The notes beneath the pieces are model-generated. The model ran no database searches. It was not told the DNA's origin and saw only the letters and a list, made by a program, of their open reading frames with translations. Both the position numbers and the translations under genes were made by a program. DNA of 64,000 bases, taken from positions 90,610,181 to 90,674,180 of the forward strand of contig NC_086172.1 in assembly GCF_023053635.1 (NCBI RefSeq), written 5' to 3'. This document shows, in pieces, positions 43,871 to 56,400 of this stretch. Numbering within the stretch: position 1 is the stretch's first letter; every line of letters starts with the position of its first letter. This DNA is from Elgaria multicarinata webbii. Its lineage: Eukaryota; Chordata; Lepidosauria; Squamata; Anguidae.

Positions 43871-46800
43871 AATTGTGCAGTGAATACATCCTTCCCCAAA
43901 TTGGAGTCCTCCAGATATTTTGAACTAATCTCCCAACTATTGGTCTTGCTGGCTGGGGCTCATGAGAGCTGAAGTCCAAAACATCTGGAATGAACCAGGT
44001 TGGGGAAGGCTTGTGATGACACCAATAATCAGTTAGAATGGGAAGGCGGCATCTGAACTAAATTACGTGTCTTCTTTATTGTTGTTCTGTCTTGCAAGGT
44101 GCTCTCCTCTGTCAAGTGACATATGCCGGAGCACCTTACTTGCATCCCAGGAATTTGGAAATGCCCCCCACCTCCCAGCAGCCCTTCCCATTTGTGAGTG
44201 AAAAGTGGCTTCCATCTATATGCTGGAGAATTTGTGGGCAACAATACTAATCTATGCACGCTCTCACAATTCTGATGTAGATACATTTCATATATTGGTT
44301 TAAAGTAACCAGATCCATTTCATCAGAATCAAACAGATGAAAAATAGGATGTATATGGTAAGTTCACATCTTTTTTATTTATTCTGTAAACTACATTGAA
44401 AACATCTTCTAGAAATCAAACAGATTCTGTTGTTAGTATTCTGTTTCTAAGGCTTCAAACCTATACACAGTTACTGGGAGTAGACATGTATAGGGTTGCA
44501 CTAATAGTAATCTTGCAGAATGCAAACTCTCCAAAAAACCATACCAACCCCCCTATTCTTAATACTCAAATCAAGTGTTTGTGATGCTTCTTTTTTTTTA
44601 ATGATCGTCAATGTCCTATTCACATTGCTATCTCTTTCTGTAATCTAGACTTTAAAATCAGTAGTAGCTCACAATTACATATTTAGGAAGAGCATTTAAT
44701 TACTATTGCACAAAATTGGTTTTAGCTGTATTCTGATCGTTCATATAATTTCCATCGCCTCAAAAGCACTGCTTTCCCATTGAGACAGTCGACACATGCA
44801 GCTGAAAACCAGCCATCTGATGGTTCTGTATGCTTCTTCGCTTACAGCTTACCCAGATGCTCTTTTTTGGGCTCCGACTTCTTAAAGACTCGTCTAAGAA
44901 ACAGTTTAATGTGGTCAATAATGATAAAAGGAGGGGCAAATGCAGGGCGACCATGGTACTCGACAATCAGGTTGTAACGCTGAAATTTCCAGAAGATGTC
45001 TGCATTTCCCTGAACAACCTGAAACGTGTAACTTAAAAGGAACAAGCATCACATCAGCATCTCTCTCAGTTTTTCAAATATACAAAGTACTTAACATTTT
45101 TCTAATTAACGTAAGAGGGTGCCAACATTTTTTTGAGCCAAGCCCTAAGGGCATTTAACTTCGACAGTGAACAATTTTGCATTCTGATGAAGACGAATTC
45201 GGCAATTTCAAAATACTGCTTTGAGGCATGACGCGAGGGCAGGAGAACTTCATGGAGCCATCTTCCATTCATGTGCTTTGGCTCGCTGTTTCGGGTGTCC
45301 TTGCCTCGGTCCAGTCTCACCAGTTTCGGATAGTTCTTTCGCCATATAGACAGAAGCAATTGAGGAAGTCGTCTCCCAGTACAGATACTTTGTTTATCAG
45401 ATCTTTTTATATTTCCAGCACTATATTTTAGTAGCTCTATGTAGTGGTGTGCATCGAAATATATAACTCCCTGCATTTGGCATACACATTTGCTAGCTGG
45501 GAACCATTATTTTAACTACCTACAGATTATATTAACCGAAATTTGCTTCGCTTTTTGTTAGGCATCATTCGGTTTTACAATAGGCAAGACTTCAGATTTC
45601 TTCCACTTCCTATACTACTCATTGCTGAAGGTGTGGATCATTTAAGCACAATACTTCCTAGCAAGTTAAGCTCCTTCTGGGATGTAATGCTTCAAGGTCA
45701 GCCAGAGGTAATGTGCTGCCTTTGGCTGATCTAAAAGCAACCTACTGACTTAGGAACATAGGAAGCTGCCTTATACTGAGTCAGGCCATGGGTTCATCTA
45801 GCCCAGTATCGTTGACACTGACTGGCACCAGTGGCTCTCCAGGGTTTCAGAGGGGATTCTTTCCTCGCCCTACCTGGAGAAGTCAGGGATTGAACCTGGG
45901 ACCTTCTGCTCTATCACACTGTGCTATGGCCCCACTAAAGATGGTAAGTATGCTTAATAAAGGTACACCTAACCAAGGTAGAAGTCCAGAACCTCACATG
46001 CTATACAATGGCACTGGCATATTAACTTCAAGGAGGTATAATGTTCAATTAAGGGAAGCACTACTAACTGTACTGACCACAAATGAACTGGGTTAAAGTA
46101 TGTGCAGCCTTATTAAGAATATGAACTCTGTACATTTTAAATATTGTATTTACATATATTTGTTTATAAATTCAATTGTGATCAAATCTTTATAGTGTGT
46201 TGGTGTTGAGGGTTATCCATCAGGGTCTCTATAGTATTAGCATCTTCATATACACCAGCCTTCCCCAACTTGGTACCCTTCAATGATGTTGAATAACAAC
46301 TCCCCTTATCCCCAGCCAGCATGGCCAATTATGGCAGCTGTTGTCTAACACATCTGGACGCAGCCGGTTGGGAAAGGTCAATGTACACTTAGCAAAGGGT
46401 GAGCTCCTGTCTTAAGGTTCCTCACCACTGCTCAAAATAATCTATGTATACTGAACTGTGTTCCGTAGCAGAAATGAACAGATGTTTTTTCTTTGCCATT
46501 TCATGGCTATGGTCAGAAAGAACAGTTAGCATGTTCAGCCCAGTCTGGAGTAAGTCAGCAGAAATGCAGCTGTTCTGTTTTATATGGTTTGAGAATCACA
46601 CTGACTATATCAGCAGTTCTTCAGCTGAGAAAGTTGGGTGTGCCTAAGTTCCAATGAAATCAATATTTAGGAGTAACTATATTAAGCACCATTAAAGCTA
46701 CAATCCTATACCACTTACCTGAGAGTAAACCCCATTGAACTCAGTGGGGCTAACTGTGTGTGCTTAATATATTTACTGCTCTATATTTCAATTGGGCTTA

Positions 46801-49800
46801 GGTACACCAAGCCTTTTCAGGATTGTACCTGTTAAATGCAAAAGGAAGGTAACCATCAATCAACATCCATGCCCATGCTGTTATACTTAATATATTTCAC
46901 CAGTCATAATGGTAGCCGGTCCCTTCCATTTTCTTGCCTTTCCTCCTTTTATATTCTCTGAAGTAATACTTGCCTGAACATGGCAATCAAGAGATTCATA
47001 AGCAGCACATTTGTAACCAATAGGAAAATGACCAGTAGAAGTATGACAACCCAATTAGCATAGATGTTAGGGCACGACATGTTCTCCACATGGTTCTCCT
47101 CTAGACTGGGTGTGCAGTTTCCTGAATTCATCCGAGATGCTGTAGTAGTAAAGTGACAACAAAGCAATTATTTTGAAATTATACTAAGGATTCAGAGTGA
47201 TCTACTAAAAAAAAAGTTCCTCTACAAGTTTACCAAAGGATTCATTGTCACAATTTAGCTCAAAGCTGAACAAAAGCACCTGCAATGAAGAAAGAGGCTT
47301 CAGAATTGGTAACTTCCAAAAGGGACAAAATGTTCCTACTTCAGTCAGAACTCTAAAGGAGCCAGCCAAGGTGCTGAACCTATTTGGGGGACGGGTTCAG
47401 CACCTTGAACAGCTCCTTCAGAATTCTGACTGAAACCCGGAGTGGATTCATTGTTCCACTGGCATCGGAGCCACCGGCCTCCGCTGTCTCCACCAATAGT
47501 GCAGAATCTCTTTCAGCCTGAGGGCCGAATTCCATTTTTGGAGATGCTCTCGGGATCTGCACTACAGTGGGGCCAAAGGCAAAAGGGGCGTGGTCAAAAT
47601 ACCAGCATGGATTGGCTTAAAGCTCTTTCTGCCAGTAACTAAGCCTTAGGAGTGGCATTGCAATCTTTTAGAAAAGGGAGAAGTTCGCAACAGCCAAGCA
47701 ACCACCAACTGATGGGTGGTTGGAGGAAAAGGGGGTGAGGCTTCTGAGGAACTTCAGAAGGCTGGATTTGCACCCCTGGTGAGGTAGAATTGGCCCATGA
47801 GCCTCATTTCCAGCATTGGTCTAGGAAGTGCTAGCAGTGGATCCTGCTGGCCCAACAGAAACAGCAGGAGTACAGCAGCACTATGGGAGCACAGTGCAAG
47901 TATTTTCACATAATTGACTCAAGACACTATACATGGAGGGTTTATTTAAGCAAGGGGAAGGAGCTGTTCCTGGCAGGTTCCACCTTAGTTGCTTTGCCTT
48001 GCTGTTCAAAGCATAAGAAGAGAGCCCTCACAGGGCTTTCACCCATTAAACTTACAATCTATTTCATCTAGTGGAATCTGTCCAAATATTTGAAGATAGG
48101 GGCGATAGAGCACCCTTCTGAAGATCCACTCCACTCGTTTGTCCTTTGGATGGAGCAAGGCTTGTGTGGTCACACCATAGGCAATGAGCCACACACTCAG
48201 GAAGAAAAGGAAGAAGAAGACATCCTTCATCTGATAAAGAAAGGCAAAACAGAAGTCTGAAAGCAATACATACATTAGGAACATCAAAAGGGAATAAGTA
48301 AGGGATTTTGTAGTTCTCAAAGATCCTCCCTCTCTCCCCCACCCCACCCCACCGAACTATGGCCCAGGCTTGCTGGAAGGCCCATGTTGTGCTACATATA
48401 TGCAGCAAAATGTCAATGAAATTGTAGGAAATAGCTCAAACCTGCTCCTATACCCGTTCATATTAAAATTCAGACCCATGTTATTAGGACATTCTCCTAC
48501 AATGTACTATTGGTAAGCTATAGGCAGGACACAGATGAAATAATCTAGGGTGACCAACTGTCAGGATTTCCCCGGATTTGTCCTGGTTTTTGTTCTTTCC
48601 ATGGTGTCGGGGGGGATTTTCTATAATTTTCAATAATGTCCTGGAATGACACACCTTCCTCTTTAAGGCTGCCATTAGCATGGCAAGAGGGAATGACATG
48701 CTTTCTTGAGGCACATCATTCCCCCACCCCGAGCTCCAATTGAGGTCTTAAAGGGGAAAGTGGGTCATTCGTGGACATTATAGAAAAGGCCCCAATTGGA
48801 GTGGATGGTGGTGGTGCAGAATGAAATCCTTTCCCCTCCTCCACTCCAATCGGGTTCTTTAAGGTGGCGGGGGAATAACGTACTTTCTGCAGGACTCAGA
48901 AAGCTGCTTCCCCCACACACACACTAGGTGTCCTCTTTTTTGGTTTCCCAAATATGGTCACCCTAAATAATCCTTGTCTCAGGGTTGGGATAAGATGGAA
49001 AAGGGGAGAATAGAGGCTCATAAAATAGCTCTTGTGTCCAGCATCATCATAAAGACTAATGCACACACCACCACCGCCCCCTTCAGGGAGCCTTCCGTCA
49101 CAGCCTCATCCATTACATGTCCATAAGGTTTGACAGTATCAATGTGGAATGGAGGGAGCCTTTCAAATCATAAAGCAGAAGGGGTGTGATGTCCCTTTCA
49201 ACCTAGAGCTGAATTTAATTTTAGGGACGCTCTCGGGGGGGGGGGCATATTCCAGTTAAGGGGAGAGCAAAAGGCAAATGCAACAGAGTCAAGATTCCAA
49301 AAATGCCAGCAAATTTCAGCATAGAGCTCTTACCGCTAGTTAGGGGAAGCATTTCAATCTTTCAGAATAGGGGGAAACTGCACAAAAGTCAGGAAGCCAC
49401 CAAAAATCGGTGGTTGAGGGGGGAGGGTATTGGGGCTGCAAAAGGGGGCATGGCTGTCTGAGATATCCCAGAGGATCAATTGTGGGCCCACAGGTGGGCT
49501 GCATTTGTCCTGGGGGGTCTAAGGTTTAACACCCCTTTTGTAGAGGGAGCTCTTTTGGTCTGATACTTTGTCTTCATGATTCCATAATGCTTCAATGTCA
49601 GGAGGAAACATCTGGAGATTTCGTGTCAGAGTTTAGTTGGAGCCTGAAATCTGTTTTCAATGCCAGGGCTTAGTAGTGTACCTTAGAGGATGTGCAGAGT
49701 GCGATTCACTCACCATCACATAACCACAATCAGTCTACACACACCAGCCGCATGAAGGCAAGACCTCTTGGCATTTTACATCACTCCTGTTCAGGGAAGG

Positions 49801-50439
49801 GCTTAACGCAATGGCCGGGTTCAAACAATTAGTTGGGGGGGGGAGCTGCAGTGGCTTTTCTCCCGTTCCCTACCCATGTTTCAACAAACCAGGGCTAGTT
49901 GTAGGGGTCACAGGGTGGTTTGGAAACCAGCCCTACCACGCACCTCGCTGGATTCGAACGACACAGCAACTCACACCGTGGTGAGGGTAATTAAGGAAAT
50001 GGCAGGTGCATGAGTGGCATGCATGGGGTGGGGATAAGAAGACACAGTGACTTCTTTTCCTCTGCTGATTGCCTGAACCCAGTCAATGTTGTCTAAGATA
50101 CATTAGTAAAGGAGCTTAACTCCATGGAGCCCTTGCAAGAGATCCTCCTATGGCTGCTCCTATCCACTTGGAGAAATTTAGGAGGCTTCTCCAACTTTTT
50201 TCCATTTAATTTCCAGTATGTCTGAAACAGTAGAAGCTGTTTCAAACATCTTCAGAGGTTCTCTGTACTACATCAGCTTTCACCAACCAGATGCCCTCAG
50301 ACATTTTGGATTTTGGCTCCCATCAGCCCAAACTAGCATGGCCAATGGTCAGGAATGCTGGGAGTTGTATTCCAAAACATTGGGGGGGCACACCAAATTT
50401 GGAAGGCTGTAATACATAACAGGATGGATCCAGACCCAT

Positions 50440-50470
<31 letters not shown>

Positions 50471-53400
50471 TTACATTTCTATACCGCCCAATAGCCAAAG
50501 CTCTCTGGGCGGTTCACAAAAATTAAAACCATAGTAAGACAACCAACAGGTTAAAAGCACAAATACAAAATACAATATAAAAAGCACAACCAGAATAAAA
50601 ACCATGCAGCAAAATTGATATAAAATCAAAATACAGAGTTAAAACAGTAAAATTTAAATTTAAGTTAAAATTAAGAAAATAAAAAGGTCTTCAACTGGCG
50701 ATGAAAGGAGTACAGTGTAGGTGCCAGGCGGACCTCTCTGGGGAGCTCATTCCACAACCGGGGTGCCACAGCGGAGAAAGCACTTAAGATGAGGCTTAAG
50801 TTAGTTTTGATCAACTTAAGTTCCACTCATTTCAACGGTTCTGCTCTAAGTATGACTAAGTCTGGATCCAACTCAGTTTGTTTTCATGTCTCTCTGTGTA
50901 CTTACCATTCTCTCCACAATGATAATCTTTGGGCCCAGTTGCTTATGAATGGCAAAAATATGAATCAGTCTGAGAGTGAACACCATAAAATCAATAGCTA
51001 GTATTGTACGGCCATCTTGAAAAGTTGAATAAAACATTCTGAGGAAAAAAGAAACCATAAGAAAATATGAGTTGACCCTTCTTCAGATTATAATTTATAG
51101 CTCATGGGCTCATGCATACTAATTCAAGGGTGAGCCTAGAATTCCTTCTATTGGAATCATATGTACAACGGAATTTCCATATATGAGAATACAGATATCT
51201 CCATTGTTTTTAATGACCCTTGACTGCATTTCTTTAATTCTGCTCCTGGATGTTGGGATTTTAAAAGTATTTTTCTGTATGGATTTTATTGACTTTTCTT
51301 CTAGTATTGTCAACCTTCTCAAATCCTCAGGACAGTGTAAGCCAGAAATTTGAACAAATAAATATCCATCAAATACTATCAGTTGGTGGGAGTGGGTGTC
51401 TTTTCCCCCCCAACTAGATATATGATTGGCTATCCTGTTCTATGGTTTGGACTGACTGCATTTCTTAAGCAGCTCTCCAATTCTTATACTCTATGAAGAG
51501 TACACAGGTCTTCCCTAACAATTATTTTTTAAGCCATGCAAGATTCTGAAATGTTTATCTTTTCAGCTTCTACTTGTATACTGGAGGTCTCACATGGCCA
51601 TTTTACTGCCTTTTTAGACCTTTTCTGATTACAAAATTATCTCCCCATATACTATTTGTGGCATCATATTAAAAAACATTCTTAAAACCACAGACCTGCA
51701 GGTGACTCCAATGATGAACAAAAAGATGGCCACCATATCACACTTGTTCCAGTTGTCTTCTACATATAGTTTGAATTTTTTTATTAAATTCATATCTTCA
51801 TCAGTGAAAAAACTCTGTAAGTTAACAATAATTGCTAAGTAATGCAGTTCCATGTCACATCATTAACGTAACATTCCCAAAGTTGTGTCAAGTGAGATCA
51901 GGGCCTTGTCTTGATGAGGGAATCAACAGCATCTGCCGTCTGTCGCCTTGCTCCGGAGTTGCGTCATCGGTGTGTCCGGGCAAAAATGGTGGCCCCTTAT
52001 TGGTCACCATCTGCCCAGACCGGGGGGGGGGGCAGCAAGCTGGATGGCCACTGGAATGTGTCTGCGCTTCTCCAGTGCATAAATGTGAAAAAAGTTTTAA
52101 AACGTGGGGGGACGGAACAGAGAGACAAGAGAGAGGGGGCAGCTACGAAGGCCCAGCTGCAGCTGCCTGGGGCAGCTGCCTGGGCAGGGAGGAGGAATCG
52201 CGACTGAGGACTTCTGCCTCCCTCAGTGAGCCTCTGAGGTTCTCCCAGCCAGCCTGGCTCTTGCTCTGGATGCAGAGGCGAACTGTCCCCCCACTCCCGG
52301 CAGCAAGAGAAATGACCTGTGATGGTAGTATCCTGGGTGGGAGCACCGCAGCACCCATGCAATGATGTGCAGTTGTGTGGCAGGGCACTGGCACGGCGGC
52401 TCGAAATCCTCACTCACTCCTTAGCACGGGGACAACCCACACATGTGCAAGCGTGGGGTTTTGGTGGCTTGTGGTGCCAATGCACCGTTGTCAAGACAGC
52501 CCCCAGCTTTTCTCTAGGCCTCTGCATGGCTGAATAGCTAAAGATGTGTTTTTTTTAATGGCCATTGGTGCCTAGAAGATTCTTGCTTGTTCTAAGGGGC
52601 ATTGTTGTCCCACACAGAGAGCCAGTGCAGGGACCCCAATCTAGCATGGGGGGGGGAGAGGGGCTCTAACTCCTCACTCCTTGGTGCAGTCCTAATTTGA
52701 ATTAGGCCCTCTGCATCTGCAATTTGTATTGCCAAAGAAGGATCTAAGCCAAGCTGTTAGATGTAGCGGAGTAACTGTAACGGAGTAACTCAGAGCTATA
52801 TAGTAGGTTACTGACCTGTCGGATTTCTTCCAAGACCAACGTAAAAACCCAAAAGTAAAGTATGATCTCCTGGATGGATGGACCTTTAGGTGGGGGTGGT
52901 TCAAAATACATTAAGAGGACACAGGCAAACAGAAACAGAAAAGCAAAGTACATGATAACATTCCCCATAAATACTGTGACTGGAGCAGTCCAGAATTTCT
53001 TCCACCGTGTAAACACAAATGCTGCACATGCTATATTTTCAGAAGTAAGTTGTGTTTCTAGTTTGGCATCTCCCCTGCAAAAAAAGAATAAAAGGGGGGG
53101 GGAATAAAAGGGGGGAAGGGTTTGCTTTTCTCAACAACGTTTGCCAAGTAAGTTTATAGTTTGATTGTAATATGTATGTGGGCTAACAAAGCGATTGCCT
53201 TCAAACAGAGTCCTGTTTCTGTCCATGAAAGTGCTGAAAATTCTCTTCTCCCAAATACTTCACAAAAAAATAAGTTACTGAAGTTTACTTCTTCAGATGG
53301 TGAGCATTTTTTTTTACTTCCACTGTTCCACAACTTCAGTTGAGAGGATTAATAGGTAACTTTAATTTTATTATCTATCTTACCAAAGCAGAATAATATT

Positions 53401-56400
53401 TAATACAACTTCTAGGACAGCCTTCCTGAACCTAGCACCCTCCAGATGTGTTGGACTCCAACTCCCATCATCCCCAGTCATTATGCTGGTTGGGTATAAT
53501 GGGAGTTGGAGTCCAACACATCTGGAAGGCGCCAGGTTAGAGAAGGCTGTTCTCGGAAAACAAGCTAATGAAATCCAGAATTCATTGAAATGAACTCCAT
53601 AGTTGCTATTGATCTCGCTGGTAGTTGAAACACTTCAAGACACACCTTTTTTTTTTCTTGAGAAGTAATCATACAAACACAACCTCATATTATTTCAGGA
53701 ATGAGTTCATATGATCCACCTTTGAAGAGTAATACACAGCATCACAACGGTTCCACATGAGCGGGCATCTCTCCGCTATAATTGATCACTTCTAATGGCT
53801 GCATCACGTACTCACGTACATCAGTGATATTTGATGAATCACATTTGATGAAACACAGTGCCTACCCCCAAACTGCATCACAGTCATTGTGCTGCAAAGC
53901 ATAATTACAGTTGATTTATTGTAACAAAAAACCACTCAGTTTTGTGAACTGTTCGTTTAACAAAAGCTCAACTGTCTAGACATGGTAAAATGTTTCCCCG
54001 TTGCAGTAAAGCAATTTAGGCTGCAATCCTGTAACACTTTCCTGAAAATGTGTCCCAATGAACTCAATGGGACTTACTTCTGAGTAAACATGTATAGGAT
54101 TGTACCGGAGGAGTACAATTTTTGCCTCTAGTGATACTGAAGTCACAGAGGCATCTCTCTCTCTCCACCCTCAACAGGCCTCCTGGGATCCCCTCACCCA
54201 GTTCACAGGATTACAACCTTAATGATATTTACTGGAAATAACCTCTTAACAGGTAGTATGTTTTTGTTAAAACCACCTAAGGTATTTTTTCTGCTGCACC
54301 CTTTTCTGCTTAACCTACAGCTCTATTGCCCTACTGTAGACTCACAGTGCTACCGGGCCTTTTGTATTATCATTATTATTATTCCTTAACGTTAAGAGTG
54401 CACAGTGAGGAACATGAACACAAAGACAGCTTCCAAATGAACTTCAGAACAATGGACGCTTTGCGTCCTTTTAATTTCCCCTGGCACTCCGATGAAATAT
54501 TAATTATAGCTGTTCTCAAAAGGCCTCTTCCTCCAAGCGCCCTCTGCACGAGTCCGTAGTGAAGTCATCATAACCCTGGATTGATGTCATCGTCACAGCC
54601 ATTCCTATAGCAACACACTAATAGCGCAAACCCGCAATTAGGACTTCACTGCAGGGTTTTCAGAGAGCGGCACAGGCGGAAAGCAAAGGTTCTTTATTAA
54701 AATACACCATGGAAGGTGGGGGGAGAGGGAAAATGGAACAAAAATCAGGCTGGCTATGCAGGACCCTCCAGATCTTGAATTCTCAGCAAACCTCTGGATC
54801 TACATATATGAACGACACATTCCAGCTTCCCAAGAGGATGGCTGCAGTCCTGATTATTTATGAGGAAGACATTTAACTTCATGCACAGGGAATTTAAGGA
54901 TTCTAGCCAAAATAACTATTCAGCATCAAGGTTAGAAGTGGAACCCAGCAGTCTTGTCTTTGCTTAGCTGTTAATCCCACTGATTTTGATGGGACTCACT
55001 TGCAAAGAGTTATGATTCTGATTGTAATATCTTTTCATGTTTAATTTAGGGTAGGTGCAGGGGCCCCCATCAGGATCATAAAAGCCCACCCACCCCTGCA
55101 CACATGGGTCCTGATCTGGATCTTGGGCCCTGCATCTCCTTTAGAGTAAACATGGGGACAAAAAGACATCACTGTTAGACACACATTTAAAAGTAATGTC
55201 TGTTTTGGCCCTCAGTCTTCATTCTGATTCCAAGAGAGCTCTGCCTGGATCTGCTTCTAATTTTCTAAATGGCGCTCCACAAGATCTTTGCAAACTGATT
55301 TCTTCAATGACAAAAATACTCTCCTTAAATTCTAAAGACACATATCCTGGGAAGCCCCCACAGCCCCCTCCCCAAGGTTTCCGATACTGGAGGAAGAGGA
55401 AGCAACTCCGCCAGTGAGTTGTTGATGTCCGCCAGCAGACAGCCTCTTCCTCCCCCCACCCACACGTTTGTTCAGGCAGGCAGGCCTGAACACATAAATG
55501 CAAATCGCCGGTGATACTGGGCCCCCCTCAAACATCCACTACAGCCCAGTTTTTCAACTGTAAAAACAAGTTCCGCCTACCCCATAGTAATTTTTAGTTA
55601 ATTAATATTTTAAGACCCTCAAGGCAGTTTCTCAGTCTGTGAGGGTTGCAGGATCTCAGCAGCTGTTGTATTAATTATACATCATTTTATAACTTTTCTA
55701 GGGACCTCTGCTTCAGAATTGGAGACCAGTAGAATTAGGTTGCTTCCTCAGTCTGGTTTATGTTCGGAGAGAACAGCCTCTTGCTCCTGAGCTGCCATCT
55801 CTTCTGCCCTCCTTTGGCTGATCCCTATCACATTCATCGCCCCATTGCAATCACGTTCTGCTGCCACAGATGCCGGCTAGTGGTGTGGCCTGCAAGTCAT
55901 CAGAGCATGGTTCATTCTAAAACTTTTGGAACTGGCTACCATGCACTCGAGTCATCATTTTGTTTTGGTTTTTTTTTTTTTTTTAAAAAAAATGAAAACA
56001 GCATAGCACAAGTAACAAAACCCTGTGTAATAAGCAAACCAAGGGTCATTTCACTTGTCATTGCTCATGGGGGGAGAGGCGACAAGGATTGTTGGTTTAC
56101 TCCTTGACTTCAGTATGCAACTATGCAAGTGAGAAAAGATGGCCCTCCCTGGTAAACCTGGGTTCTGCCTCGACAGCCAGAGCTTGCCGATGTGTTGGAA
56201 CCCCCCACCTGCACTTTCTCTGTTGCAAGGTGGTGGAGGCTAATCCCGATGCAGAGGGAGGGTGCTGGCTTTCCGGCAGCCATCTGGCTTGCTGGGGCTG
56301 CCCTCTGCCCCCTGCCCGGGCAGACAGTGACCATTACGCCAGAGCAAGGTTAGACAGCAGATGTGCCACATTTGCCTCACTCCACTGAAAAGGTTGGGGT

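Larger units (their letters stand above)
43558..44852 (-). other. TRPM5 intron with large microsatellite
   Basis: 1.3 kb. It contains a compound (CT)n-(CA)n-(GA)n tract at 43751-43866 and a palindromic repeat copy at about 43890-44015. Confidence 0.75.
48231..50905 (-). other. TRPM5 intron between S4 and S5 exons
   Basis: 2.7 kb. It holds a third dispersed repeat copy (about 49205-49520), a MITE (49808-50088), a palindromic repeat copy (about 50275-50412) and an L2 3' end (50427-50795). No other exon was seen. Confidence 0.75.

Noticed and set aside
51832-52413. 177- and 138-codon ORFs on both strands in a GC-rich stretch of TRPM5 intron
   Set aside because: Open frames on both strands with no splice context or family resemblance; typical of GC-rich non-coding DNA.
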